A DNA stretch of 64,000 nucleotides, taken from NCBI RefSeq assembly GCF_000166295.1, contig NC_017506.1, positions 3,596,001 to 3,660,000 of the forward strand, in the 5' to 3' direction. A program made the translations under genes and the position numbers. The notes under the pieces are model-generated. The model saw nothing but the letters and a program-made list of their open reading frames with translations. It searched no databases and was not told where the DNA came from. Positions 26,298-35,387 of this stretch are shown piece by piece (positions within the stretch are counted from its first letter, which is position 1; each line of letters opens with the position of its first letter). Source of the stretch: Marinobacter adhaerens HP15. Lineage in GTDB: Bacteria; Pseudomonadota; Gammaproteobacteria; Pseudomonadales; Oleiphilaceae.

Positions 26298-26996
26298 TTA
26301 CAATGTGGCAATCGTCTCCGACATTTTTTTGTGGCAACGCTCGATCAGCTCCGGAATATCATCAGCCGTGAGACCCTCGGTTTCGATGGGCGGTAAAACC
26401 CGAATGGCCACTGACTCACGCCGGCCGGTCCAGCCGACGGCCTCATCGGCGTACTCCTGAACACAGACCATGGTGATGGGCGCGCCCGATGCTACCGCTG
26501 CGTGAAACGCGCCTTTCTTGAATTTCTGCAGTCCCCGGCCTCTGCTGCGAGTGCCTTCGGGGAACACCCAGAGGCTCTTTCGATCCCGTGCGATGGCACT
26601 GCTGGTAGCCTTCATGACCGCGATAGCCTTGTGGGAGCGTCCGCGATTAAGGATAACGTTACCGCCCAGCCAGAAGACCTGACCAAAGAAAGGCACCCAG
26701 ACCAGTGACGATTTACCAACCGTGACGGTGCGCGGCGGCAACAAGTCGCCCACAACAAACAGATCGTCATTGTGCTGGTGATTGGCAATGACGACGGTAG
26801 GCCGGTCCTGCGGCATGTTTTCCCAGCCTTCAAGAGGGCGCTCCATACCCAGAACCGCCCGCCCGAAACGAGCGACGACGCGCGCCAGGATACGGTTGTT
26901 GTCCGGATTGAACGGCCTCGCCGCGTAGAACACGAGCGCGAACAGGCAAATGATCGGTACGCTCAGCCACGCCAGCAGTTTTCTGATAATACCCAT
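26298..26996 (-). CDS. plsC: 1-acyl-sn-glycerol-3-phosphate acyltransferase (PlsC family)
   Basis: 232 residues from ATG 26996; an in-frame GTG at 27029 would add 11 residues without a membrane feature. A membrane anchor at about 5-25 is followed by acyltransferase motif I NHQHNDD (HxxxxD, H and D catalytic) and motif III FPEGTRSRG. The enzyme transfers an acyl chain to lysophosphatidate in phospholipid synthesis at the inner membrane. The catalytic motif here reads NHQHNDD rather than the common NHxSxxD. It lies 48 bp after the sortase gene on the same strand and may be carried on that transcript. Confidence 0.88.
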   Translation of the reverse strand: MGIIRKLLAWLSVPIICLFALVFYAARPFNPDNNRILARVVARFGRAVLGMERPLEGWENMPQDRPTVVIANHQHNDDLFVVGDLLPPRTVTVGKSSLVWVPFFGQVFWLGGNVILNRGRSHKAIAVMKATSSAIARDRKSLWVFPEGTRSRGRGLQKFKKGAFHAAVASGAPITMVCVQEYADEAVGWTGRRESVAIRVLPPIETEGLTADDIPELIERCHKKMSETIATL

Positions 26997-27044
26997 GCAA
27001 CCAAACTCTGCAGCGAAATTTTGGCGCACAAGTGTACGCCAACT

Positions 27045-27635
27045 TTATATTCCGGCAACAGTGTCAATTTGTTCCCTTTGTTTACCCTTTGCCGAGGCTC
27101 TGACGACGTATCGCAGTGGCCCACCGGCGTCGACACTGTCGAACGGGTAACAGGTCACCAGCAGAAGCGTCCCCTCTGGCAGACGCTGGGTATCGATCAG
27201 CTCTGAACGGCTGTCCACCACCCGAACACCCTCCACCAGGTAACTCTGCCAACGGCCATCCCTGCCCTGCAGACGCACCTCATTGCCGGTCTCCAGTGCC
27301 TTCAGGCTCCGGAAATGTGTATCCCGGTGCCCGGCAATGATCACGGCTCCCCCGACATCTGCGCCTCCGGTTAATCGGCCCGGCCCAAAGGCCAGGCTCT
27401 CACCATGGGTATCGGCCAGAACAATCATCGAGTCGTTCAGTTCCGGAATAGCCAGCCGGGCTACCGGCCAGGTGTCCGCCCAGGGCCAGGGGCGCGATTC
27501 CGTCTGCCGGGCCTGGCTTTCAGCCCAGGCGATCGCCAGTAATTCCTGGGCGATAACCGCCTTGAGCGGAATCCATAACCCGAATACCAACAAGGTAGCA
27601 GAGCTGGTCAATAACAGAAGCAGAAGCCGGGTCAT
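27045..27635 (-). CDS. Class GN sortase (proteobacterial dedicated sortase)
   Basis: 196 residues. An N-terminal membrane helix (about 4-26) precedes the sortase beta-barrel. The catalytic triad is visible: His103 in AGHRDTHF, Cys162 in LVTCYPF and Arg175 in GPLRYVV. Class GN sortases are the Gram-negative type, normally serving a single neighbouring substrate. The ATG overlaps the TGA of its target gene (27632-27635), the expected arrangement. It probably cleaves the C-terminal sorting signal of the VIT/VWA protein in the periplasm; the acceptor is unknown. Confidence 0.93.
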   Translation of the reverse strand: MTRLLLLLLTSSATLLVFGLWIPLKAVIAQELLAIAWAESQARQTESRPWPWADTWPVARLAIPELNDSMIVLADTHGESLAFGPGRLTGGADVGGAVIIAGHRDTHFRSLKALETGNEVRLQGRDGRWQSYLVEGVRVVDSRSELIDTQRLPEGTLLLVTCYPFDSVDAGGPLRYVVRASAKGKQREQIDTVAGI

Positions 27636-29746
27636 GCGAACGCCCTCCTCTGCAGCAGCACAATCGCCAGTGAAAACATCAACCCCACCAAACCGAGCGC
27701 GATAAGCAATGGTGCCGATGTTGCCGTCTGTGGATAGCGCAGCATGCCCGCCTGGCTGCCCGCCGGTAGAAGAGTGGGCAAATTATCCGATTCCATGGGC
27801 GCCTCTGAACTTCGGGCGGGTGTGGAATCCACGGCCACAAAACTGGTGTAGGCAGACATCAGGCCGTGCTGAACCGCCAGCTCGGTCAGGCCGGCCTCAT
27901 CCGGCTCCCGGCCTGTGACCTTAGCCTCATCCTCCAAACTGTCGATTTTCTCCCTCGCCCAATGCCGATGCAGCCCCGTTGCGGGAGCGGCCTGCTGCAG
28001 ATCGAGCGTTCTGGTCCAGTCCCTGCCACCCGGCAGGCGCCCCGACACCTCCAGCTGCCCCATGGCCGGGACGCCACGAACCACATGAATCAGCGGCTCG
28101 CCCTGGAACAAATCGCCCGGGCGTCTCGGAAACGATTCCTGACCGGCTTTCTGGCCGGGCCAGTTGACCCCGATATCGGTCAGAACCGGTGACTCCATGG
28201 CTGAGAACAGGGCCTGCAGAGGTCCATCCACATCGGAAGGCGAGTGAATCGCCGTGTAGGTACCCCGCCCCCAGCGGGCGGCTTCGCGCATGAAGTGCCG
28301 GTTCGGCGCAGAGCCAATAGCCACCGTAAACAGCCTCTGGTTTCCAAGCTGCTGGCGGATCTGCCGGAACAGCGCAGCTTCATTTCCCACCGCGCCATCG
28401 GTAATGAAAATGACCTGGCGCACCCGTGCGCCGTCTTCAGTCTCGCCTCCGCCTTCCAGGGCTCTGGAAAGGGCCGGTGCCATCTCGGTGCCACCGTCGG
28501 CACGAAGGCGATCCACATATTGGCGCGCCCGGGCAAGGTTGTTACCGGTGGCCACTTCAGGCTGCATGAACAGGGAATGCGTCTGGCTGTTGAACTGGAT
28601 GACATTGAACCTATCCCTTGGTGTCAGTGTGCCCAGACCGGCCTGAAGAGCATCTCGGGCCTGGCGGATCGATTCGCCCGCCATGGAACCGGAGGTGTCG
28701 ATCACGAACACCAGATCCCGGGGCAACGCCATGGCACCGCTTTCTCCAGGCACCAGCATGGCCATGAGGTAGTCCTCTCCTTCCCAGGACTGATGGAACA
28801 CCGCTGCCGAGGGCTCTTGCCCGGCAACCGGGCGCCAGCGCACCACAAAGTCCCGGTCCATAAGGATTTCGCCCCCATCGGGACGAACGCTGAACGTCTG
28901 GCCGTCCTGACTGGTCGCAAGTCGGTGCGACGGGCTGGAGACGCTCTGAAGGGGGAGCCCGGAATCAATCACCAGATTGATCACCGCCCGATGGCTATCG
29001 TCCGCCACATCACCCGGATTGACCGTAAAGGGACTGATGGCAACGGCGTCCGGCACTTCGGTCGTCGGCACTGCCCAACCACCCTGCCACTGATCCGGCG
29101 CTGCACTGAGCGCCTTTCCCGGCATGTAACGGGGCGTCAGCGTGGTTGGCACAGTGAGTTCGAACACGCCGGCCTGATACTGCACCGGTTGTTGATACTT
29201 CAGCTCCACCGATACCGTCTCCCCCGGGGGAATGTTGGCCACCCGTGCGGTAAACAGATTCGGCCGCTGCTTCTCGACATTCGCCGCGTGCTGCCCGGCC
29301 TGTTTTGCTTTCTCATAGGTCCGGCGCGCCGTCTCCTTCGGCTGCACCTTGCCTTCGATCGTCCGCTCGCCCACTTTCATGGTCAGTCCATACACACTGG
29401 CCTTTTCCGGCAGCGGGAACACAAACACGCCCTCCCGCCACCGGTCGCTGGTGTTTCGAAAACGCCTCAGCAGCCGGGAGTCGGCAATCAAACCGCTGAT
29501 GCGCACATCGAAATCGCTCTCCAGAACCAGGGCCGGCTCCTGCCACTGACCCTGGCCGTCAACGAAATGAAACTGGCCAACGTTGTCGGTCTCATTCGCC
29601 TCGGCATAGAGTGGGTGGACAAACAGCATCAACATCACGGCGAGCCAGAGGCTGATGCCCTCCAGGCAGCGCTTTAACCGGATTCGCTGGCCGCTGTTAG
29701 CGGAGGGACGTGAATAAAGCTTTAGAAGGGAACTGGAAATAATCAT
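27632..29746 (-). CDS. Marine proteobacterial sortase target protein (VIT and VWA domains)
   Basis: 704 residues from ATG 29746 (AAGGA seven bases upstream; a longer in-frame start at 29890 extends 48 residues without an export signal). A signal peptide ends near AEA (about 48-50). A VIT domain covers about 60-190 and a von Willebrand A domain about 345-510 with intact MIDAS start DTSGS (350-354). The C-terminus is a sorting signal: PQTATS (about 672-677), a hydrophobic helix and RR at 700-701. The motif has Ala where the usual LPxTG-like signal has Gly. It is the cognate substrate of the overlapping sortase gene and should be surface- or periplasm-anchored; binding partner unknown. Confidence 0.92.
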   Translation of the reverse strand: MIISSSLLKLYSRPSANSGQRIRLKRCLEGISLWLAVMLMLFVHPLYAEANETDNVGQFHFVDGQGQWQEPALVLESDFDVRISGLIADSRLLRRFRNTSDRWREGVFVFPLPEKASVYGLTMKVGERTIEGKVQPKETARRTYEKAKQAGQHAANVEKQRPNLFTARVANIPPGETVSVELKYQQPVQYQAGVFELTVPTTLTPRYMPGKALSAAPDQWQGGWAVPTTEVPDAVAISPFTVNPGDVADDSHRAVINLVIDSGLPLQSVSSPSHRLATSQDGQTFSVRPDGGEILMDRDFVVRWRPVAGQEPSAAVFHQSWEGEDYLMAMLVPGESGAMALPRDLVFVIDTSGSMAGESIRQARDALQAGLGTLTPRDRFNVIQFNSQTHSLFMQPEVATGNNLARARQYVDRLRADGGTEMAPALSRALEGGGETEDGARVRQVIFITDGAVGNEAALFRQIRQQLGNQRLFTVAIGSAPNRHFMREAARWGRGTYTAIHSPSDVDGPLQALFSAMESPVLTDIGVNWPGQKAGQESFPRRPGDLFQGEPLIHVVRGVPAMGQLEVSGRLPGGRDWTRTLDLQQAAPATGLHRHWAREKIDSLEDEAKVTGREPDEAGLTELAVQHGLMSAYTSFVAVDSTPARSSEAPMESDNLPTLLPAGSQAGMLRYPQTATSAPLLIALGLVGLMFSLAIVLLQRRAFA

Positions 29747-29877
29747 GAGGGAATCCTTGTGACTGCATGACTGTGCGAAACACCGCCATTTCAGCAATCC
29801 GGAAAGGAACTCCCATGGCAGATTGCGACAAACCGCCCTCGAAAAATGATGAATTGTGGCAACAACGCCCTTCGAAC

Positions 29878-29905
29878 TTGTTATCAACACCTGCCGTGGT
29901 TAAAT
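29878..29905 (+). promoter_or_regulatory. Possible promoter for pdsR
   Basis: TTGTTA (29878-29883) and TTAAAT (29900-29905) are separated by 16 bases, 34 bases before the pdsR start, in the 193-bp divergent region between the sortase target and pdsR. The match to sigma-70 elements is moderate. Confidence 0.3.
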
Positions 29906-29939
29906 AGGCACACACCGGCAAGGGGAAGCAGCCGCCACC

Positions 29940-30641
29940 ATGAAGAAACACGTTGTACTGATCGAAGACGAACCCGCCATCCGCGACAACTATCGCGCTG
30001 CGTTCGAGCGCCGTGGCTATCGTGTGAGCGCCCACGGCGACCGGGCTTCCGCCTGGCAGGTGCTGCGTCAGTCGTTACCCGACCTGGCCATTATCGACGT
30101 CGGGCTGGGCGATGAACCGGAAGGCGGTTTTGCCCTGTGTCAGGACCTGAGATCACTTTCCCAGACCCTGCCGATTATCTTCCTGACCGCCCGCGACAGC
30201 GACATCGATTCCGTCCACGGTTTGCGCCTTGGGGCCGATGATTACGTCACCAAGGACATGAGCCTGGACCACCTGCTGGCCCGGGTTACCGCCCTGCTCA
30301 GGCGGGCCGACGCCTGGGCTGAAGCCCTGCAGAAACCGGACGAGGTGCTCGAGCGGGGCAAACTCTCCCTCAATGTGGATCGCATGACAGTGGCCTGGGA
30401 TGAAACGCCCATCGACCTGACCGTCACTGAATTCTGGATGCTGCACTCACTGGTTCAGCACCCCGGCCATGTCCGCAGCCGGGAACAATTGATGGAAGCC
30501 GCAAGCACGGTGCTGGATGACAATACGGTCACCTCCCACATCAAGCGTATCCGCCGCAAGTTCCAGCAGATTGACGCAACCTTTGACGGCATACAGACCG
30601 CCTACGGCATGGGCTACCGGTGGAACGCCCGTGAGGTTTGA
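29940..30641 (+). CDS. pdsR: Dedicated sortase system response regulator (OmpR type)
   Basis: 233 residues. A receiver domain (1-120) has phosphoacceptor Asp53 in IIDVGLGDEPEGG and Lys in YVTKDMS, where KD replaces the usual KP. A winged-helix DNA-binding domain follows (about 135-232), with TVTEFWMLHSLVQHPGHVRS and TVTSHIKRIRRKF. The gene is divergent from the sortase target and is followed 3 bp later by a histidine kinase, the known arrangement of the proteobacterial dedicated sortase system. It very likely controls that operon through the shared 193-bp region. Confidence 0.92.
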   Translation: MKKHVVLIEDEPAIRDNYRAAFERRGYRVSAHGDRASAWQVLRQSLPDLAIIDVGLGDEPEGGFALCQDLRSLSQTLPIIFLTARDSDIDSVHGLRLGADDYVTKDMSLDHLLARVTALLRRADAWAEALQKPDEVLERGKLSLNVDRMTVAWDETPIDLTVTEFWMLHSLVQHPGHVRSREQLMEAASTVLDDNTVTSHIKRIRRKFQQIDATFDGIQTAYGMGYRWNAREV

Positions 30642-30644
30642 GCC

Positions 30645-32675
30645 TTGAATCTCAAGCGCCAGCTGTTCGTTGCCAGCCTTCTGATGCTGCTGATCCCCTG
30701 GGCGGGCCTTCAGTTTGTTCTGGAGCTGGACGATGCCCTGCGCCAACAGGCCCGGCAGCAACTCCAGGCCCAGGCCGAACGACTGGCCGCGACCGCCGGC
30801 GATCAGATCATCGGCACGCCGGTGGTCCGGCCCGGTGAGCCTGCCATCTACGTGGAACCTTTTGCCGGCAACCTGAACCTGGATGGTTACGCTGACGATT
30901 GGCCAGGATATGACGAGGCAAACCAGACCAGAAACTGGCAAAGAGTCGCCAGCGGCAAAGCCGGGGAAACGGCTCTGCAATGGCAGGCCGCTACCGATAG
31001 ACGGAACCTGTATCTGCTGATTCGCGTTAGCCATCGGCAACCCGTGTTCTTTAATCCCGGCAGCCCGGAACAGGCCCATGACCGGCTGAGGCTCTGGCTG
31101 GAGCCCTCTGGCGGCAACCTGGCCCAGGAATCCGGCCGGCAGTCCTGGTTACTGCGCACACCGGCTCCCGGCCAGCTCTATGGCCTTGAAGAGAAAGGCG
31201 GCCAGCCTGACTATCGCCTCTCCGGCTTTTTGCAGGGCGCCGGCGATGGCTGGCAGCTGGAACTGAAACTGCCCATGCCAGTCGACCGCAGCCGCCTGGG
31301 TTTTGCGGCCTTATGGAGCAGTGATCAGGTAACCGGCGTCTCCACGTCGGTTGATCCATTGCCGGTGCTGGTCAGTCGAAATCTCGCCCTGGAGCGACAG
31401 CTGGAACCACAACTTAACCCCGGCCAGCAGGCCCGACTGGTTGAACCGGCCGGATGGGTCATCGCGAGACAACAGGCTGACTCAGCCGTCACAGCGCCAG
31501 AGTTCGACAGTCTCAGCCCGGTGCAGGTGATCGAAAAGATCAGTCTCAATGCACTCAGAGGCCTGGTGCGCCTGTACCAGCCAGAACCCACCTCAATCGA
31601 AACCGACACCAACCGTGTGGACGTTGAGGCGCTACCGGAAACGAGCCTGGTCCGTCATGAAGATGACAGCGTCTGGCTGCTGACCACCCGGGAGGTTTTC
31701 GGTGGCCGCACGCTGATTCTGGAGCAATCGCTGGATCAGCTTCTTACCCTCTCCGGCTCTGCCCTCGGCTCGGTCATTGCCCGCAGCACCCTCATCATTG
31801 TTGCTCTCACCCTGGTTCTGCTTGGCTATGCCAGCTGGCTCTCCTGGCGGATTACACGACTGCAGCGTGCTGTCAGCGCCAGTATTGATGAAGACGGCCG
31901 GATCACGGGCAGAGTGCCGGATGCCCGAAGCAAGGACGAACTGGGCCAGTTGCAACGGCACTTCAGCCAGATGGTAGATCGTCTCCACGGGTACAACCGC
32001 TACCTGGAAAGCTTCTCCCGGCGACTCTCTCACGAGCTTAAAACACCTGTCGCCGTGGTTCGCTCCTCGCTGGAAAACCTCAACCACAGCGATTCGGAGG
32101 AAGAGCGCAGGCAATACATCGAAAGGGCCGCTTCCGCCACCGAACGCCTCCGGCAGATACTCCACGGCATGAGCGAAGCGGCGCGCCTGGAACAGAGCTT
32201 GGACCATGCGGATAAAGAACAGTTCGATCTGGCGGAGGTGGCCGCAGAAGCAACCGCTGCGTATCAGGCCCTCGACAGCAGCCATCAGATCCGCTACTCG
32301 GGGCCGCAGGCAGGCTGCAAGATCACGGGTTCGCCAGAACTGATGGTGCAACTGCTCGACAAGCTGGTGGACAACGCCCGTGATTTCACACCACAGGATG
32401 GCCTGATTGAGGTGGGCCTGGAGACAACTTCGGAAGGTCTGTGTCTATCGGTCTTCAACGAGGGTTCAACGCTGCCCGAAGACACAACAACAGACATCTT
32501 CAGCCCCTTCGTTTCAATGCGGGACGGCCAGGAACAGGGCCACCTGGGACAGGGGCTACTCATTGTCAACCTGATTGCCGACTACCATGGTGCCCATGTG
32601 GAAGCCCGGAACCGCGCCCAAGGTGGCATTGACGGTGTGTGCTTCCGGGTTATGATCCCAGCTATCCACTCTTGA
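30645..32675 (+). CDS. pdsS: Dedicated sortase system histidine kinase with CBM9-like periplasmic domain
   Basis: 676 residues from TTG 30645, with GAGG eight bases upstream. A membrane helix near the N-terminus is followed by a periplasmic part of about 330 residues. Its first section (about 75-235) runs LNLDGYADDWPG, then NLYLLIRVSHRQ, a Trp-rich centre and WQLELKLPMP, which looks like a CBM9/DOMON-type carbohydrate-binding sandwich. A second membrane helix near 375-395 leads to HAMP, HisKA (RRLSHELKTPVAVV) and HATPase (GQGLLIVNLIA). It is the partner of PdsR. Sensing of a glycan or wall component is inference from the fold resemblance. Confidence 0.9.
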   Translation: MNLKRQLFVASLLMLLIPWAGLQFVLELDDALRQQARQQLQAQAERLAATAGDQIIGTPVVRPGEPAIYVEPFAGNLNLDGYADDWPGYDEANQTRNWQRVASGKAGETALQWQAATDRRNLYLLIRVSHRQPVFFNPGSPEQAHDRLRLWLEPSGGNLAQESGRQSWLLRTPAPGQLYGLEEKGGQPDYRLSGFLQGAGDGWQLELKLPMPVDRSRLGFAALWSSDQVTGVSTSVDPLPVLVSRNLALERQLEPQLNPGQQARLVEPAGWVIARQQADSAVTAPEFDSLSPVQVIEKISLNALRGLVRLYQPEPTSIETDTNRVDVEALPETSLVRHEDDSVWLLTTREVFGGRTLILEQSLDQLLTLSGSALGSVIARSTLIIVALTLVLLGYASWLSWRITRLQRAVSASIDEDGRITGRVPDARSKDELGQLQRHFSQMVDRLHGYNRYLESFSRRLSHELKTPVAVVRSSLENLNHSDSEEERRQYIERAASATERLRQILHGMSEAARLEQSLDHADKEQFDLAEVAAEATAAYQALDSSHQIRYSGPQAGCKITGSPELMVQLLDKLVDNARDFTPQDGLIEVGLETTSEGLCLSVFNEGSTLPEDTTTDIFSPFVSMRDGQEQGHLGQGLLIVNLIADYHGAHVEARNRAQGGIDGVCFRVMIPAIHS

Positions 32676-32693
32676 CCACAGGACCACCATGCC

Positions 32694-34001
32694 GTGAGCG
32701 CACGCCTGGAATCCCTCGACATTCACCCGCTTCGGAACGATCTCTACAACGAGCTGCACTCAAGGCCGTTCCAGGTGCTACCGACACCGGCGCGGGTTAC
32801 CCAGATGGCGGTTCTGACAACACCTGAGCAACGGCAGGAACAATTCCGGCACCTGCAGGAACTCCATCGGCTGATGGGGCATCCGGTACCGGAGAACGAG
32901 GTGGGCTGCTTTGAACATACCTTCGGTGCCCTGCGGGTGCGTCGCGAGATGCACATGGAATTCGCGTCCTACACCTTTATCAACCTGGCTGCGGGTGAGG
33001 AAACACCCTTTAGCGAGACCGGCATTACACCGTTGCCCGAGGGGTGGCTGGAACAGCTGACCGGCACAGTGATTGCGGCATTCCACCTGGAAGTACGGCC
33101 CGCCGCTGACGGAACCGAAGGCGACCTGGACTATGTACGCAAGCACTTCGAAGGCATGCGACTGGTCGGGAGCAGTCCCCAGGAGGGTGCCGCCAGGGTA
33201 TGGGGCACCTTCCGGCTACACAGTGACGGCTTTGGCCGGTTCATGGTGATGAACCACCACATGTCGGACAGCCAGCTGGGCCGTCTGACCCAGCGCCTGA
33301 TGGAAATCGAAACCTACCGCCTGATGTCACTGCTGGCACTCCCCGTTGCCCGGGAAATCACACCGTCACTGAACGATATGGATGAAAAACTGGCCGTGAT
33401 CACCCGGTCACTGGCGGAAAATGAGGATGTGGACGAAGAAAAACTGCTGGCCCAACTGACCAACATTGCGGCCCGTATCGAGGCCTTCCGGGCCCACTCC
33501 ACGTTCCGTTTCTCTGCCACCCGCGCCTATCACCGGCTGGTACTGACCCGCCTGGAAGAATTGCGGGAAGACGAACTCTCCGGCCACCTGACCCTGACCG
33601 AATTCATGACCCGCCGACTGACTCCGGCAGTGAAAACCTGCGAAGCGGTGAGCGAACGGCTGGAAGACCTTTCCCGACGGGTCGACCGTGCCTCGGACAT
33701 GATGCGCACCCGGGTGGAACTGGCCATTCAGAGCCAGAACCAGCAACTACTCAGCTCCATGGACCGGCGCTCCAAGATCCAGTTGATGATGCAGCATACG
33801 GTGGAAGGCTTCTCGGTGGTGGCCATCACCTATTACCTGATCGGCCTGCTCAAATTCGGGCTGGATTCGGTTTACGAAGCCGGTGTTGCCTTTAACAAGA
33901 CCCTGGTTCTGGGCATCGCCATTCCGGTGGTGATGACCCTGGTGTTTCTCGGGGTTCGGGTGGTCCACCATCACTTCATCAAGATGGCAAAACGGCAGTA
34001 G
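32694..34001 (+). CDS. DUF3422 family membrane protein
   Basis: 435 residues from GTG 32694 (AGGA upstream). The N-terminus LHSRPFQVLPTPARVTQM and the central HMEFASYTFI are typical of DUF3422, a family of unknown function in proteobacteria. The middle (about 230-350) is helical and coiled-coil-like; two membrane helices lie at about 365-385 and 400-425, a topology recalling CorA-like or DUF2955-type membrane tethers. It begins 18 bp after pdsS and could share its transcript. Its stop directly abuts the stop of the convergent ATPase gene. Confidence 0.85.
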   Translation: MSARLESLDIHPLRNDLYNELHSRPFQVLPTPARVTQMAVLTTPEQRQEQFRHLQELHRLMGHPVPENEVGCFEHTFGALRVRREMHMEFASYTFINLAAGEETPFSETGITPLPEGWLEQLTGTVIAAFHLEVRPAADGTEGDLDYVRKHFEGMRLVGSSPQEGAARVWGTFRLHSDGFGRFMVMNHHMSDSQLGRLTQRLMEIETYRLMSLLALPVAREITPSLNDMDEKLAVITRSLAENEDVDEEKLLAQLTNIAARIEAFRAHSTFRFSATRAYHRLVLTRLEELREDELSGHLTLTEFMTRRLTPAVKTCEAVSERLEDLSRRVDRASDMMRTRVELAIQSQNQQLLSSMDRRSKIQLMMQHTVEGFSVVAITYYLIGLLKFGLDSVYEAGVAFNKTLVLGIAIPVVMTLVFLGVRVVHHHFIKMAKRQ

Positions 34002-34793
34002 CTACTTCAGCCTGCCGAGATCCTGCTCGCCGGCAAACTGCCGGTAAAACTGCTGGGCCGTGCGACCATTGCGTACGCCCTTGGCAGTGGCGAAGCGGAT
34101 CGCCTCCCGATGCAGGCCTTCCCGATCATCAAAGTCGGGGAACAGCGCGTCCACCGCCTGCAGGTAAACAGCCTGCGAAAACGCATAAAATGAAAGCTGA
34201 AGACCGAACCGGTCCGCCAGGGACACCTGCTCTTCGATGGCCTCGGCCGGGTGCAGCTCACCGTCGCGCATCTCGCTCTTGAGGTTATCGGACATAAATT
34301 CCGGCATCAGATGGCGGCGGTTGGAGGTGGCATACACCCTCACATTTTCCGGGGGCAGTTCCAGGGAACCTTCCAGCACACTTTTCAGTGCCTTGTAGCT
34401 GGACTCACCAACGTCAAACGACAGGTCGTCGCAGAAGATCACAAACCGGAACGGCAGCTCGCAGATCTCATCGACAATTTCCGGCAAGTTGACCAGATCA
34501 TCCTTGTCCACCTCGATCATCCGCAGCCCTCGCTCCTGGTAGCGGTTCAACAGCGCCTTGATCAGCGACGACTTGCCGGTGCCGCGTGAGCCCCAGAGCA
34601 ACGCGTTGTTGGAGGGCTCACCGGCCAGAAACCGCTCGGTATTGCGGGCCAGAGCCTGCTGCTGTCGGTCGATGCCCTTCAGATCCTGCCATTGCACCGG
34701 ATCGAGCCGTCGGATGGCGCGCAGCCCCGACCGATGCCGACGCCAGACAGCCGCCGGTGTGGATTGCCAGTCAAACGATGTTGTCGCGGACAT
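34002..34793 (-). CDS. DUF815 family AAA ATPase
   Basis: 263 residues from ATG 34793, which has GAGG and AGGA just upstream; a longer start at 34907 would run back across the divergent mgsA start. Walker A is WGSRGTGKSSLIKALL, followed by a Walker-B-like FVIFCDDLSF and the sensor region YATSNRRHLMPEFM, the pattern of DUF815 ATPases (DnaA/RuvB-like P-loop proteins). No membrane segment is seen. Function is unknown. Convergent with DUF3422 with no bases between stop codons. Confidence 0.86.
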   Translation of the reverse strand: MSATTSFDWQSTPAAVWRRHRSGLRAIRRLDPVQWQDLKGIDRQQQALARNTERFLAGEPSNNALLWGSRGTGKSSLIKALLNRYQERGLRMIEVDKDDLVNLPEIVDEICELPFRFVIFCDDLSFDVGESSYKALKSVLEGSLELPPENVRVYATSNRRHLMPEFMSDNLKSEMRDGELHPAEAIEEQVSLADRFGLQLSFYAFSQAVYLQAVDALFPDFDDREGLHREAIRFATAKGVRNGRTAQQFYRQFAGEQDLGRLK

Positions 34794-34876
34794 AAACCTC
34801 TTTCCTATTCCGAACCGGGCCAGCCTGTGAAACACTGGCACCGTAAAAACCTTGATAACAGGAGACTTTACCCCAA

Positions 34877-35320
34877 ATGGCCGTAAAATCCGTCGCTTTG
34901 GTGGCACACGACAACAAGAAAAAAGAACTGGTGGACTGGGTTGCCGAGAACCGCACCCGATTCGCTCCGCTGAAACTCTACGCCACCGGCACCACCGGCC
35001 GGCTGCTCCGGGATAACCTGGAGCGGGACGATATCCATTGCCTGCTAAGCGGTCCCCTGGGCGGCGACCAGCAAATTGGCGCCAAGATCGCCGAGGGCGA
35101 AATCGACCTGCTGGTGTTCTTCTGGGACCCCCTGGAACCTCAACCCCATGACCCGGACATCAAGGCCCTGCTGCGCATTGCCGCGCTCTGGAACATTCCA
35201 GTAGCCTGCAACCGCGCAACTGCCGAATTCATTCTTACCTCGGCGTACATGACAGACGACCAGCATCATCCGAAAAAGCCGGACTTCTCCGATTACACCG
35301 GCCGCCCAGTGAGCACCTGA
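34877..35320 (+). CDS. mgsA: Methylglyoxal synthase
   Basis: 147 residues, matching the usual length (about 150). VALVAHDNKK at the N-terminus, LYATGTTGRLL, SGPLGGDQQIGAKI and LLVFFWDPLEPQPHDPD contain the phosphate-binding and catalytic Asp residues of the enzyme. It converts dihydroxyacetone phosphate to methylglyoxal and phosphate, a bypass used when sugar phosphates accumulate. It is cytosolic and divergent from the DUF815 gene with 83 bp between. Confidence 0.96.
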   Translation: MAVKSVALVAHDNKKKELVDWVAENRTRFAPLKLYATGTTGRLLRDNLERDDIHCLLSGPLGGDQQIGAKIAEGEIDLLVFFWDPLEPQPHDPDIKALLRIAALWNIPVACNRATAEFILTSAYMTDDQHHPKKPDFSDYTGRPVST

Positions 35321-35387
35321 GTAATGTTCAATCGAGTCGGTTAAGGCTACACTTAAGTCGAAGCTGTAAAGGATCGCCGGCTCGCCG

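Noticed and set aside
26298..26996. PlsC as a non-catalytic homologue because of NHQHNDD
   Set aside because: The HxxxxD spacing and the FPEGTRS motif are kept, so activity is expected.
28244..29677. 477-codon open frame on the plus strand
   Set aside because: Antisense to the sortase target gene; low-complexity His/Arg-rich translation.
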